A stretch of 64,000 bases of DNA from Gari tellinella (lineage: Eukaryota; Mollusca; Bivalvia; Cardiida; Psammobiidae). This document shows positions 1 through 10,138 of the stretch, piece by piece (the first letter of the stretch is position 1; each line of letters begins with the position of its first letter). The stretch lies in contig OV277862.1 in the NCBI GenBank assembly GCA_922989275.2, positions 63,129,832 to 63,193,831 on the forward strand, read 5' to 3'. The notes beneath the pieces were generated by a model that was given only the letters and a program-made list of their open reading frames with translations, ran no database searches and had not been told where the DNA came from. Position numbers and translations under genes: made by a program.

Positions 1-160
1 TACGGCTATTACGGCACTTCCAAAGGGCTTTTTTATATGTTTACGACAAGTTGTGGCTCAAATATGTTTGATCATGAAGCAATAGGAACAATTTGCCGAT
101 TTTCCGAAAACAAGTGGCCATTTTCAGAATTACAGTAGTTAAGACGCCATTCTTTCCTGA
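1..160. other. Unassigned sequence, probably intron
   Basis: No exon, repeat or RNA gene is recognised. It lies upstream of a terminal coding exon on the + strand, so it is probably intronic. Confidence 0.4.
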
Positions 161-422
161 TACTGTAAAACCGGTTTTATTCGCGAAAATATAACTTACG
201 CATTAATTCGCGAATGTGTTGCCTCGCGTCTCTAGTTTTGAAAATATGTGACTTCTTAAAGCTGGTTGAAACTAAAGCAGAATGTGCCTTAAGGCACATT
301 CTGCTTTACTTTCAGCCTGCTTTAAGCTACCGCCTGCTAGAAAGATTGCATGATGTTGCGAATTAATACAAAATCGCATTACGCGAAATATTCATGACGC
401 GAAAAATACCTGTTTTACAGTA
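161..422 (+). mobile_element. PalC2 MITE with core II palindrome
   Basis: A 262-bp element with inverted ends TACTGTAAAACCGG and GTTTTACAGTA, so probably a TA target and a CTGTAAAAC terminus. AT-rich sub-terminal arms contain TTCGCG motifs. The centre (about 255-326) is a nearly perfect palindrome around TTAAGG, the core II module also found in PalC, PalD and PalDh. A second copy in the opposite orientation lies at 31171-31420. No coding capacity. Confidence 0.85.
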
Positions 423-760
423 AACGAGTTTATGCCAAAACTATTACATACATGACCATTGCAAACGTGTTTATTGTCATTGCGTCATTATTAGTAAAAA
501 TCATCACCAGAAGTGGTGCTTTAGGACAATGACATATAACAAGGTCACAAACGTCACCAAATAACCCAATGGCGGATCGTTCTTTCAACAGAAGCAGACA
601 TATGCCCATACATTCTCGAATACTAAATTAGAATTAATGATGCAACTTTAATGTGTCTGAAAGTGCAAATTGTACACTCTGTTTCAACGCGGCGTCTAAT
701 CTGAAATTTCGGATTTTGAGATTGTTTGTTATGTCTACTAAAACCAAGAGCCGCGACTGA
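423..760. other. Unassigned sequence, probably intron
   Basis: Single-copy-looking AT-rich sequence. No exon or repeat is recognised. Confidence 0.4.
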
Positions 761-957
761 TACAATGGAGAAGATCTTATTCTTTCCCGTTTAAACGCAA
801 GCGAAATGCAAACGCAAAGCACTAAAACGTATGAAATGACAACATTTTAATAAATCTGAGTAATCTAAGTTACCCGGCGTTCCAAACTGTTTGCATTGGA
901 ATAACAATTTTTGCGTAAACGCGTTTATTGGGAAAGAATAACGTTTTCTCCACTGTA
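761..957 (+). mobile_element. PalA MITE, core largely deleted
   Basis: Ends TACAATGGAGAAG and TTTTCTCCACTGTA match the PalA terminal repeats, and the sub-terminal TTTCCCGTTTAAACGCAA and GTAAACGCGTTTATTGGG blocks are present. The left arm of core I is missing; only TTACCCGGCGT plus CCAAACTGTTTGC remain. It is therefore an internal-deletion derivative. Confidence 0.8.
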
Positions 958-1152
958 ACCATAAAACTCGTTCGTTTCCAAGAATAGCTATAGACAGACA
1001 AACCTTGAAAACAGCTGTTGTCATTTGTACTTCTGTATATAATTTAGAAAACAATATCTCCGGTTACAACGAAATTAGCCGCAACTGCAATGTATTAAAT
1101 GTAGATAACGGCAAGTTTTCGAAAATTCTGACGATTCCTTTTTATTTGAGCG

Positions 1153-1524
1153 GCAAACAATCTGAGCTAGATCAAACACCGGGTTACCCGGCGTCTGATC
1201 TGGCTCAAGACTGTTTGCAATGCACATCAGGGGTTCGTCTTACGAAATGTCGCACGACAAATATTGTCGTAAGTCAGATTTTTTTAAAAGTATTTTTTAT
1301 TTCTTCATCTAATCCTGTTTTGTGACATCTTTTTGGAATCGTCTTGAAAAGACAATTTCAAATATATGTCACAAGAAATGATTTGATTGAGAAAATAGGT
1401 TTAAATGTATTTTAAAGTTTTGGCTTACGACCGTTTATGTCGGACGACGTTTAGTAAGACGGGCCCCAGGTGTTTGAGCATAAACGCGTTAATTAGGAAA
1501 GAATAACGTATTCGCCACTGTACA
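1153..1524 (+). mobile_element. PalA MITE interrupted by a G element
   Basis: A core I palindrome (about 1153-1218, centre GGGTTACCC) is followed by the G element at 1227-1470. The right PalA arm (AAACGCGTTAATTAGG) and right end (TATTCGCCACTGTA) then resume. The left end is too diverged to place. G therefore inserted into an existing PalA. Confidence 0.7.
1227..1470. mobile_element. G element (GGGCCCGTTTC-type fold-back MITE)
   Basis: Inverted ends are related to GGGCCCGTTTCATAAAAC, with inner arms ACGACAAATATTGTCGTAAG and ACGTTTAGTAAGACGGGCCCC (read in pieces). A near full copy is at 10139-10371 and a partial one at about 61126-61215. No coding potential. The target duplication is not resolved. 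Confidence 0.65.
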
Positions 1525-2209
1525 ACTATTATGGGATTTTTTTATTGGAGTGTCTTTAACAAATATATTTTATGTAAGTGATAAGGTCATACAAGCTATT
1601 TAAAGTCATAACATCATTAAACTGTTTAAACTTTAAAGGCATGTGGTTATAAAAGCTATTTTTGTCATATTGTCCCAGAATATGCCAAGAATTAAACACC
1701 ATTATGTTCATGTATCGTGCATACATTTAGTATTTCTGTATAAAATATGGTACTTGTGTAAGATAATTGCACAATAAAGAAGTATGTTGGTAGCTAAAGA
1801 TAGTCTACTTGCGTAACTCTCATCATGCTGAATTATCGTCTGCTTCAAATATATCGTCTGCGGAAAATATCAAAATTAGTTTTACGCTTTGTTTCTTAAA
1901 CTGAAGGGAAGTTGAATATGAGTGACAAGCAGTTTTGATCCAGATCAGATCTCGCTTAGTACGATCGGTTAAACATTTTAACTGCCATTATGACGTCGTT
2001 TCCCCAATGTCGAGTTCGGTCTAGTCAATTTATGAATACCTGAAAAATAGCAAACAGTGCAATCCCTTATTAGAGAGCACCTATATCAGGGTCAACACTA
2101 TTTGTATGGGACAAGTGTACATTTCACATATTCCCTATTTTTAAAACACGCAAAATGTAAATTAGTTAAACTAACATAGCATGCATTGACAATAGCTATT
2201 CTATTTTAT
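1525..2209. other. Intronic sequence with MITE fragments
   Basis: 1525-1810 shows nothing recognisable. 1818-1985 resembles a left half of PalF (two ATCGTCTGC motifs, then GACAAGCAGTTTTGATCC). 2060-2143 resembles a PalE fragment (ATCAGGGTCAACACTATTTG, GGGACAAGTGTAC). Confidence 0.45.
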
Positions 2210-2423
2210 TACAGTAAAACCTCTCTATTACGACCACTAAAACGAAGGATAATTGCTTGTATAAATGACAGGTGACAGCTTAAAGCAAGGTGATAGTAAA
2301 ATAAAACAGAAAGCTCCTATAGGAGCTTTCTGTTTTACTGTCAAATTGCTTTAAGCAGTCACATGTCGTAAACACCTTATAATTAACATAATTTAGTGGT
2401 CGTTATAGAAAGGTTTTACTGTA
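2210..2423 (+). mobile_element. PalC MITE next to a splice acceptor
   Basis: Complete 214-bp copy with ends TACAGTAAAACCTCTCTATT and GGTTTTACTGTA. The inner CGACCACTAAAACGAAGG block resembles pogo/Tigger-type termini. The centre is a core II palindrome around AGCTCCTATAGGAGCT (about 2278-2363). It ends only 47 bases before the acceptor of the following coding exon, so it occupies the branch-point-proximal part of the intron. Confidence 0.9.
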
Positions 2424-2470
2424 TATTATTTTATTTGCATTGGTATTATATATACATTGTATTTTTACAG

Positions 2471-2736
2471 ACGCGCGATTAATGGCCACCGTAAATGACT
2501 CAAAGTACATAGAGACGTCGGCAACGCTCAATCATCAGGTAGATCATCTCCTCGTCGGCGTCGTCAGCCAGATCCGACTGAAACTCAACCCAGATAAGCT
2601 CATGGAGTCGATGGAGAAGCACCACGAAAAAAGTCTCAAACAGAGACATGGCTCCCTCAAGACTGCCAAATCCATTTTCAATAGACTGTTAAACCGGCAG
2701 AAATCAATGTCGTGTGACAATCTGTATGACCTTTGA
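2471..2736 (+). CDS. RGK-family small GTPase, terminal coding exon
   Basis: The exon begins after an acceptor (TTGTATTTTTACAG, ending at 2470) with two bases of a split codon, then 87 codons and a TGA at 2734-2736. The peptide contains KYIETSATLNHQVDHLL, which fits the last GTP-binding loop (G5, ETSA) and final helix of Ras-like proteins. A basic tail follows (HHEKSLKQRHGSLK ... FNRLLNRQK), and it ends in QKSMSCDNLYDL. RGK proteins (Rad, Gem, Rem, Rem2) end in a similar Ser-Cys-Xaa-(Asn/Asp)-Leu motif and lack a CAAX lipidation box, as here. In the family the basic tail binds membrane phospholipids, calmodulin and 14-3-3, and the proteins inhibit voltage-gated calcium channels and affect cytoskeleton. 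Earlier exons, with the P-loop and switch regions, must lie left of this window. Which paralogue it is cannot be told from this exon. An in-frame extension upstream of 2471 reads only intron. Confidence 0.88.
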
Positions 2737-2837
2737 CCTTTGAACTATGACATGGTCCATCATGTTTTCGTTGACAGTAGTTTCATGTGTATTGACAATC
2801 GCTGCATTTTACAACTCATTATTCGAGGGCAACGGTC

Positions 2838-3052
2838 TTAACTCATGACCCCTCTTTCACCAACAGTGTACGTTTTAAAGAGTATAAAGAGTATATATGT
2901 CCGATGAAAACATTGCGGACAAAAATCAGAGGGCTCCTGCAGGAGTCCTCTGATCAGGGTCGGCAATTTTTCGCCAGAAAGTACCCCTAAAAACTTTCAA
3001 ATTAACTAGACTTAATTGGAAATTGGAATTCACCATAAAACGTTTCAACCCT
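2838..3052 (-). mobile_element. PalE MITE, degenerate
   Basis: Starts TTAACTCATG and holds the PalE palindrome centre (ATCAGAGGGCTCCTGCAGGA, about 2928-2955), followed by the GACTTAATTGGAAATTGGAA arm. It lies in the probable 3' UTR or just downstream of the GTPase exon. Confidence 0.6.
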
Positions 3053-3124
3053 CTTTATTCATAGTGCAAATAACTGGTGTGACATATTGGGTGTTTTACT
3101 TCTTTGCTTCGGGAAGTTAGTTGC

Positions 3125-3375
3125 TTAACTCAGTCATAACTGAGATTTCAAATGGACAATTCCAATTTCTAATAAAATCTAGATATTTCAACTTGTTTAA
3201 AGTTGATTTAAACAATATATTGCAAACTGATCAATAGTACATAACCTGATCAGAGTGATCATGTATAAAAAGCCCTGGTCTTGATTTACACCATTTACAT
3301 AGGACACGTTTACACTTTACAAATTCACTGTTTATAAATGACAAATATACTCGTCACTAGAGTTGAATGTTTCAA
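3125..3375 (+). mobile_element. PalE MITE, degenerate
   Basis: TTAACTCAGTCATA start, then AATGGACAATTCC, GTTGATTTAAACAATAT, a decayed core around ACCTGATCAGAGTGATC, and the right arm ACTCGTCACTAGAGTTGAAT ending TTTCAA. Opposite orientation to the copy at 2838. Confidence 0.65.
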
Positions 3376-3900
3376 CCAACGATGAAAGTAAAGCGGATAG
3401 CTCCTCTGATAACTTTTTACTTTATATTAAGCTTGCTTCAGTCTGTTTTTTACATAATCGGCTTGAGGTTTGGGTGAAAGGTGTCCAAAGACGTTTATAT
3501 TGATAAAAATGTTTTACTACTCATTTATTCAAATTGTAATAATACTAAATTGTCCTAAACATATACTATGCCAAACTTCCAACGCAACACCCCGGATATT
3601 CCCATTACTTCCAATGTTAAACATGTCTTAAGTTAGTCAGGTCAATTATGTAATGTGTGCATAGTTCATAGAGTGATCAATGGACAATACTCTTGGTAAA
3701 CAAAAACAAAATGAATTGGCATTTGGTCCTAAAACAATAGGGACTATTTTGGTGAAATGCCTGGCTTAATCGAGGGAGTTACTCCCCTTGAAAAATAAGC
3801 CGATAGCGACTTTCCAGCAGGAAGCCATCAATTTAGGTTACATAGAATATATAAGGATTTTGTTTTGTAACTGCAATAAAACCATTATTGTTCCAATCAC

Positions 3901-4127
3901 AATATCCGCCCCGTTATGAGTTGAATGGTCTAAATCTACACTTTATGATGGTATATTTTGTTTTAAGATAATATTTCATCTTCAACAGTATTTTTTTGAT
4001 TATTTAAACAGTAAAGTGCTGCCTATATATTCTTATACGAATATGCAAAAAAGTGGGAGTGGTGTACCTTTCTTGGATCTTGAAAGCAATTTATTCATCA
4101 AAATCAAATATCCGCCCCGTTATGAGT
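3901..4127 (+). repeat. Pair of 21-base direct repeats
   Basis: AATATCCGCCCCGTTATGAG plus T occurs at 3901-3921 and again at 4107-4127, 206 bases apart. It is GC-richer than the AT-rich surroundings. The sequence between and after the copies shows looser similarity (TGATTATTTAAACAGT versus TGATTTAACAGTTT), suggesting an old ~206-bp tandem duplication with a better preserved motif. Confidence 0.6.
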
Positions 4128-4393
4128 AAATTAAGAAAACATTGCTCTTTCTAATGATTTAAATTTCAGAAAAATAGATTAGTGTCTTGTACAGTATTTT
4201 TTAAGTTGAATAACACTATATTTCATGATTTAACAGTTTACAGTTTATTCAATATTCTCAGCACATACATATGTGAAATGAGGAATGAACATAGATCAAG
4301 TAATTAGAAATATCAAATTGTTTTGGTCAAGGCTGTTGGTGATTTGTATCACACAGGTGAAGGCGAGTCAGACAAATTATAAACAAGATATAG

Positions 4394-4450
4394 TAATAAA
4401 CAAATAAACAAATGATAAATAAATAGATAAATAAATAGATAGATAGATTT
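4394..4450 (+). repeat. AAAT/GATA simple repeat
   Basis: Runs of AATAAACAAATAAACAAAT change into AAATAGAT and GATA units. Ordinary low-complexity sequence. Confidence 0.8.
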
Positions 4451-5046
4451 AAAGCTGTTACACTCGTTAATCCTACGGATATTACCGACCGTAGCATTAT
4501 CATCGTGTGACCCCCCGGCGCGTTTAATTGCGCGGTATCATAATACTGTCAAGGGAAAGGATATATTATCTGTCATGTATTGAAATAAAGGGAGAAAACC
4601 ACAATGCGTATTTCGGCTTCTTTACTAGATCTTTAAGGGACGCAATCCAGTGATTTTACTCAAAATAGTTGCTAATGAATATGGAATTTCGTGAAAACAA
4701 GTTTACAGAAATCTCATTCTAACGCATTTTCAATGGGGAATGTTAACCAGAAATTAGCGATACGTTTGGATAGATGAGTATTATTCGTCAGAAGTGTCAA
4801 TGAAAATTCGTTGCCAATATTAACAACTTTGAAAACACAAATAAAAACATTTAAAAAATGTGTGTCAACTTTTCCATCGATTTAAAACACCCGCTCTGAT
4901 ATGAAAATAGAAGGGAACTCGGAGGTGTTGCGTTAGCAGTTTGGCCTAGTATAGAAAAATGGGATTAAATGTTGCCTACCGCCCACTAAAATGACAATGG
5001 TAAGCATTGTGGAACCATATAAGACGTCACAAAACGTAGGGTGTCA

Positions 5047-5268
5047 TACAATGAAGAAGAAGTTATTATTTCTCAAATAAACGCGTTTATACTAACACGT
5101 TTTATACATTGCAAACAAATTGAACCTGAACAGACTCCAAACTGTTTGCCTGTCGTATAAACTTAAGTCGTCAGAATTTAAAAAAAATGGCATTTTGTTT
5201 AGGTTTCTGCATTGATCGTATGTTTAATTTCGTTTAATCTGGATAATATAACGTTTTCTCCTCTGTAA
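5047..5268 (-). mobile_element. PalA MITE, degenerate
   Basis: Ends TACAATGAAGAAGAAG and ACGTTTTCTCCTCTGTA, with a shortened core (GCAAACAAATTGAACC ... ACTCCAAACTGTTTGCC). Confidence 0.7.
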
Positions 5269-5719
5269 GGGTCTGAACGTTTTACATATAAATATTTAAA
5301 TAATCAGATGTAGAAATTTATTATATACCTATCGACGATTTGATGGATTTCTCAGTTAGATAAATTTCATATTCGTCACAGTTGATATCATCACTAGCAC
5401 TTTTGCAGTGACGATATCATTTTTGTGACGCCACATCACAATATATTGTATGACGTTGCGCGGAAACAATTAATTTTGTGTGTTTTCTCTGTAAAAAACA
5501 TCATTAAAATGTATATTTATAAATAGAATAATAAATTGCTTTGGACGGTTATGAAAATATAACACTTGAATGGATTGTTATCTGGTTAAACTGCGGACAT
5601 TCTCGTGATATATTTTTCATATCAATGCAAAGGAATTGATTATCATCTATATATTAAACATGGTAAGATTCTAACAATAAAATATTCAACCAAACACGAA
5701 GGAAGGATCAATGAGCTGT
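5269..5719. other. Unassigned sequence
   Basis: A weak inverted repeat (GATATCATCACTAGCAC against GCAGTGACGATATC) lies at about 5384-5420. Otherwise nothing is recognised. Confidence 0.35.
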
Positions 5720-5930
5720 AAATACATTGTATTATCTCCAGCAGAAAGTTTGGAGCCAGATTAGAGGCAGAGGAACTCGGCATCTGAGCAGACTCCAAAC
5801 TGTTTACCACTCTGAATTTTATAACTCGTCAATAGGTTCAATATTCAGTCCTTTCATACATTATATTGTACTTTGTTTGCGTTTAATTTCGTTTAAAGGG
5901 ACATGACAACGTTTTCGCTTTAGAAAATGG
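5720..5930 (-). mobile_element. PalA MITE relic
   Basis: Core I remnants (AGTTTGGAGCCAGAT ... CTCCAAACTGTTTACC) are followed by the GTTTGCGTTTAATTTCG arm and ACGTTTTCGCTTTA. The left end is badly decayed. Confidence 0.55.
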
Positions 5931-6539
5931 CGATCTGAAGACGATCAAAGTATACCATTTTCTTTTACGACACAACGGTACTACCACCTCATCAAAGACA
6001 CCTACAATACACCCGTGTCATATTAACAGAACTATTTGTGTTGTTGTACTCCTCATTAAGACGGTTGTGATTTTTTTTGTTATTGGATTGGTCCTTGCAA
6101 TATGGTAACCTATTTATGACTGGATATTTGGAATGGACTCGTCCACTGTATCATTTAGAAGGGATCTATAAAGGGAATGAAACAAAATAATGTCATTTGC
6201 TTTCATTGTCGAATTTTACATGTATAAGAAGGTGTCAATTATACAATTTCATTTTCTTTGAACTGACTAAACTCTATGTTGTGCATACTCGTAAGAATTT
6301 TGTCTTTTCGTGACGATTCTAGTTATTATTGAATAGTAACACCAATTATTTAGTAGATATATGAGTATCTGATAATTTAGAACACTCCCTTTACCAGAAT
6401 TTTTAAAAAAGCATAAAGCAGCGAACTGTACAGACCCTAATGAGACGCAACAGTTGCGGCCTCTCGTGCGGGACTTTACTGTTTGCATAAAACTTCTATA
6501 GAGCACACTAAATATAAATACCGGTAGGTCAAATATAAA
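5931..6539. other. Unassigned sequence
   Basis: No repeat or exon recognised. The only ORF (79 codons, minus strand, 6267-6506) shows no family resemblance. Confidence 0.35.
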
Positions 6540-6705
6540 TACAGCAAATCTCCCTTAGAACGAACTCTTCTTGAGCTTCTGATTTCTTTCGTTATATCCA
6601 AATCTCGCTATATGAGGTCAATTTGATACTATATGTTAATCGGAGATGGGGAATATATTTTGTTTCGTTATATCCAGTAGTTCGTTACAAGCGAGCTTCG
6701 CTGTA
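6540..6705. mobile_element. Pogo-like terminal-repeat relic
   Basis: Starts TACAGCAAATCTCCCTTAG then AACGAAC; the other end reads GTTCGTTACAAGCGAGC then TTCGCTGTA. The two ends are inverted and share AACGAAC, as in pogo/Tigger-type termini. Internal TTCGTTATATCC motifs occur. No transposase is present. Confidence 0.5.
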
Positions 6706-6841
6706 CGTATATATACAATATTAGGATTTGGTGGACCAAGACCATGTTACAGGAGACCTGAGAAATAAGATGTAGTCCGAAGATTTGTCAGCATTTCACA
6801 TTGTACAAATAACATTCATCTACATTAATCTATATCATTTA

Positions 6842-7255
6842 TACAGTAAAACTTTTCTACTACGATCACTAAAATAAGACTGTTGATTGTTTAAAAGATA
6901 TGTGACCGCTTAAAGTAAGCTGAAAGTAAAACAGAAAGCTCCTTGAAGAAAAATCTGTTTAACGATCATCTTGCTTTAAGCATTCACCTATTTAAAACAC
7001 GTTATACAGTAAAACCTCTCTATTACGACCACTAAAACGAAGGCAAGTTGATTGTATAAAAGACAGGTGAAAGCTAAAAACAAGGTGACAGTAAAACAGA
7101 AAGCTCCAAAAGGAGCTTTCTGTTTTACTGTCACCATGTTTTAAGCAGTCACCTATCGTAAACACAAAATAGTTAATACAGTGTAGTGGTCGTGATAGGG
7201 AGGTTTTACTGTACTTATTACAATTTAGTCGTCGTATTAGAGGGTTTGTACTGTC
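6842..7255 (+). mobile_element. PalC MITE hosting a second PalC
   Basis: The outer copy starts TACAGTAAAACTTTTCTACT, runs through a decayed core II to CATTCACCTATTTAAAACAC, is interrupted by 7005-7213, and resumes with CAATTTAGTCGTCGTATTAG and GGGTTTGTACTGTC. The interruption falls at a TA. Confidence 0.8.
7005..7213 (+). mobile_element. PalC MITE nested in PalC
   Basis: Complete, well preserved copy: TACAGTAAAACCTCTCTATT ... GGGAGGTTTTACTGTA, with a core II centre AAGCTCCAAAAGGAGCTT. TA flanks both ends. It is less diverged than its host, so it is the younger insertion. Confidence 0.9.
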
Positions 7256-7618
7256 TGTATGTCAAAATGAGAAGGACATGTGTAATAATGTAATATGTCA
7301 CGTGATGATACGAATTGTTGACCAGCATATCTAATGTCCAACACGTGATGTGCTGGTGTATGTATATATAGTATATGTATATAAAATATATATCATGTTA
7401 ACCATAAATGATCAGCTAAGACAAATGACTTATAGTCTTATTTTTCGCCATTACATTAACTTATTTCTCCATTGAACTTCAAATGGACAATCCTGTTTCC
7501 ATAGAAGACTAGTCTAATTTAACTATTAAGAGTATTTTACACTTCATTTCATTGTTTTGGTACATGTAAGTAGATATCAGACGCATATACAACATATTAA
7601 ACGCACTATATTAACAAG
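7256..7618. other. Unassigned sequence
   Basis: AT-rich sequence with a TATATA-rich patch near 7360-7400. It includes a short PalE-like piece (AACTTCAAATGGACAATCC, about 7475-7500). Confidence 0.4.
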
Positions 7619-7750
7619 TTAACCGAGGAAATATCGATTCGAGTGTCATGCAGTTTGGATTCAAATCAAACACCACGTAACGTGGCGTCTGATCAGGATC
7701 ACACGGTTTGCAAAGTCGACTTTAGTCTCATATAGTGGTTAAAGGGTTAA
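7619..7750 (+). mobile_element. PalF MITE, internally deleted
   Basis: Bounded by TTAA on both sides (7619-7622 and 7747-7750). It keeps ATATCGATTCGAGTGTCA, a core I with centre CACGTAACGTGGCG, the ATAGTGGTTAAAGGG right arm, and no left arm. Short pieces typical of PalE occur at about 7925-7985. Confidence 0.65.
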
Positions 7751-8010
7751 TTGACAATTAAGATTTGACTTTCATTTGCAAACAGTTTAATTAAAATCAG
7801 ACAATGACTAAAACATTGTTCGACATTCGTATCAATGGTTCTTCAGTCAAAATGTTGAAACCAAGTTCTTTAAATAGTGAAGACGACACGTTTTCAACAT
7901 TCGATACTAAAACCCTCGTCCTGCTTAATCCTTAGTCCCTGAAACTTTAAATTGATAATTCCAGTTTCCATTTTAGTCTTGTCTGTTATTATTATATTTT
8001 ATGGTTAATG

Positions 8011-8331
8011 TACAGCGCTTCCCCCTATACATCGACACTCAATGGGAGACAAAAATGTGTGCGGTGTTCGGGGGAAGTTGTTATAGGGAGGGAAATTGGC
8101 TTAAATTTGCAAACAGCTGGAATACAGATCAGACGCCGCGTAACGCGGTGTCTGATCTGGATTCGAGCTGTTTGTAACTCATCATTATTTTTCTCTGTCA
8201 AAATGTATATTATGTAACTTTGAGAAAAACAATATAGCATACGTGAACGGGTTGTACATAATTGTTTTGATTGGGAAACAACCGTAAGTGTTGTTGTCAG
8301 CAGGGAATCATTATAGGGAAGGAGCACTGTA
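8011..8331 (-). mobile_element. PalB MITE with core I palindrome
   Basis: Ends TACAGCGCTTCCCCC and GGGAAGGAGCACTGTA with repeated GTTATAGGGAGGGAA motifs. The centre palindrome (about 8109-8173) has a GCCGCGTAACGCGG middle and AAACAGCTGGAAT / ATTCGAGCTGTTTG arms. Its overlapping ORFs on both strands are by-products of the palindrome. Confidence 0.8.
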
Positions 8332-8499
8332 TTACAATATTACACACAGGGCAGACCTTGCTCAGATGCCTATGTAGGAGCCCTCTGGTCATTGTTTTCA
8401 CTGTTTGGATAGGAAGTATAGGAAAAGTGTACTCGTTAGTGGCATACTGTTTGGATAGGAAACACCTTATCGTTTCAAATTGTCTCGTTGAAAGACAAT

Positions 8500-8590
8500 C
8501 TCAGTGTCAAACGGTTTGGATCCAGATGACATGCCGAGTTACTCGACACATTTTGCCAACGAAAACTGCGCAGCGTGGCAAAGGTAATTC
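8500..8590. repeat. Decayed core I palindrome
   Basis: GTCAAACGGTTTGGATCC then GCCGAGTTACTCG survive as the left arm; the right arm is largely lost. Its flanks are not assignable to a family. Confidence 0.4.
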
Positions 8591-8663
8591 CCTAATCTCA
8601 AAAAGAGTCACTTTATGTATATAAAGGTCGCATAAGACAAACAGTTTTATAATAAGAAATACA

Positions 8664-8876
8664 GTAACCCCCTCACTGCCTTAAACCGAGTACAATACTT
8701 ATTTGCCAACAGTTTGGATTCTGCTCAGACTTTACGAAACGATGCGTCTGATCAGGATCCAAATTGTTTGAACTTCATTTCAATATTTCTTAAGTCAATA
8801 AACCTAACATTTAAATTTGAGAATTAAAAACAGAAGATTGTTTGAAATTGATGACGTCATGGCAGTTAGTGGTTTA
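8664..8876 (-). mobile_element. PalF MITE, inverted
   Basis: Runs from CCCCTCACTGCC (terminal arm) through a core I (AACAGTTTGGATTCTG ... CAGGATCCAAATTGTTTG) and TATTTCTTAAGTCA to ATGACGTCATGGCAG and TTTAA. The four-base ends are GTAA and TTAA, so one target copy has a substitution. Confidence 0.75.
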
Positions 8877-9119
8877 AGATCTAAATAACATAAAACTTAT
8901 TCACATAACCAAACGTAAAGATACACTTTGCTTTTTATCTTAAATGTATACTTTACAAACAGTGTATATCTAGATCAGAGAGCTAGGCATAATGATCAGT
9001 GTCTGCACTGTTGGTTTTACTGTAAATATTTTCGTAAAAAAAACAACCATAAATTCATCATAGACTGATCATGATTTAATCATGGAATAGTCCATACGAA
9101 AAGGTAAATACGTTGTTTA
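8877..9119. other. Unassigned sequence
   Basis: Only a short GGTTTTACTGTA-like piece (about 9014-9025) reminiscent of a PalC end is seen. Confidence 0.35.
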
Positions 9120-9335
9120 TAACAGTGAAAAAGAAGTTTTACTTTCACGATAAACGCGTTAACGCTAAAATATCTTTTCCCACTGCAAACAGTTGAGAGC
9201 CAGATCAGTTTCCAAATTGTGTGCCACACAGATTAAATTAAATAGTAAGACTTTTCAAAGAGCCTTTCTACACTTTATTGCACTACGTTTGCGTATTCGT
9301 CTTGAGACGTTCTTGGCGAAAAAAGACGATCTGAC
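9120..9335 (-). mobile_element. PalA MITE relic
   Basis: AACAGTGAAAAAGAAG, GATAAACGCGTTAACGC, a damaged core (GCAAACAGTTGAGAGCC ... TTTCCAAATTGTGTGCC) and a GTTTGCGTATTCGTC arm. The right end is lost. Confidence 0.6.
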
Positions 9336-9580
9336 GAGCGCCTTGAATTCATTAAAATATATCTGAGCATGAATGCGAGATTCTGATAACATTTATCACA
9401 TAAACAATGAGGTCAAAGGTTATGATCAAATTTACACTCCGTCATCCCCAGTTGTTCTCACACATCACATAGAGCTCAAGGTCCTGGTGACACTAAAAAT
9501 GATATGCAACACTCTGCCATTTAGTTTCATACCAAATAAATATGCTCCGGAAAAGAGGTACGAATCCACAAGCAAACGTA

Positions 9581-9841
9581 TACAGTGGAGAATCTGTTAT
9601 TCTTTCCCGTTTAAACGCAAACGTACGCAAACGCAAAAGACTAAAACGTAGAAATGTACAACTTTTGGACAATTCTGATAATTCATGTTTATCTTGGTGG
9701 CAAACAGTTTGGAGCCTGATCAGACGCCGGGTTACCCGGCGTCTGATCTGGCTCCAAACTGTTTGCACTGTAAACTGTAAACTGTAAACAGTTTTAGCGT
9801 AAACGCGTTTATTGGGAAAGAATAACAGATTCTCCACTGTA
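9581..9841 (+). mobile_element. PalA MITE, full length
   Basis: Ends TACAGTGGAGAATCTGTTAT and AACAGATTCTCCACTGTA. The order is terminal repeat, TTTAAACGCAAACGTACGC, AACTTTTGGACAATTCTG, core I with a GGGTTACCC centre, a triplicated ACTGTAA, GTAAACGCGTTTATTGGG, terminal repeat. One of five nearly identical copies (also 10803, 11830, 12575, 57245). Confidence 0.93.
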
Positions 9842-10138
9842 CGAACGCATCCACGCACTGTATCGCATCAAAGCTATGCTTTTGGAGCACAAAATACATC
9901 GACTAAACCAATAACAAGCACAAAATATTCAAAGGCATACAATGGACAACACGTACCACACATCTCATGGGAAGTTATGCAAAAATCTTACGCCTTCGCG
10001 TACAGTCTCGTTAACACGTTGTCGAGACTGGTTGATAAAAATATTATGCTCGATGCCTTTATTATATAGCGAGTCTGTACATTTTACAATTTATCAGTCG
10101 TAATAGAAGGGTTTAGGGGGTTAAAAGAATTTGGATCC
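9842..10138. other. Unassigned sequence
   Basis: No repeat or exon recognised. The 85-codon ORF that crosses the PalA end has no family resemblance. Confidence 0.35.

Larger units (their letters stand above)
3376..5046. other. Intergenic or 3' flanking sequence
   Basis: No ORF or palindromic MITE recognised, apart from a weak PalE-like stretch near 3380-3430. It contains a 21-base exact direct repeat (3901-3921 and 4107-4127) and an AAAT/GATA-rich simple repeat, listed separately. Confidence 0.45.

Noticed and set aside
2440..2470. In-frame extension of the GTPase exon upstream
   Set aside because: It begins at a TTG in AT-rich intron and crosses a good acceptor; family alignment begins only after the AG.
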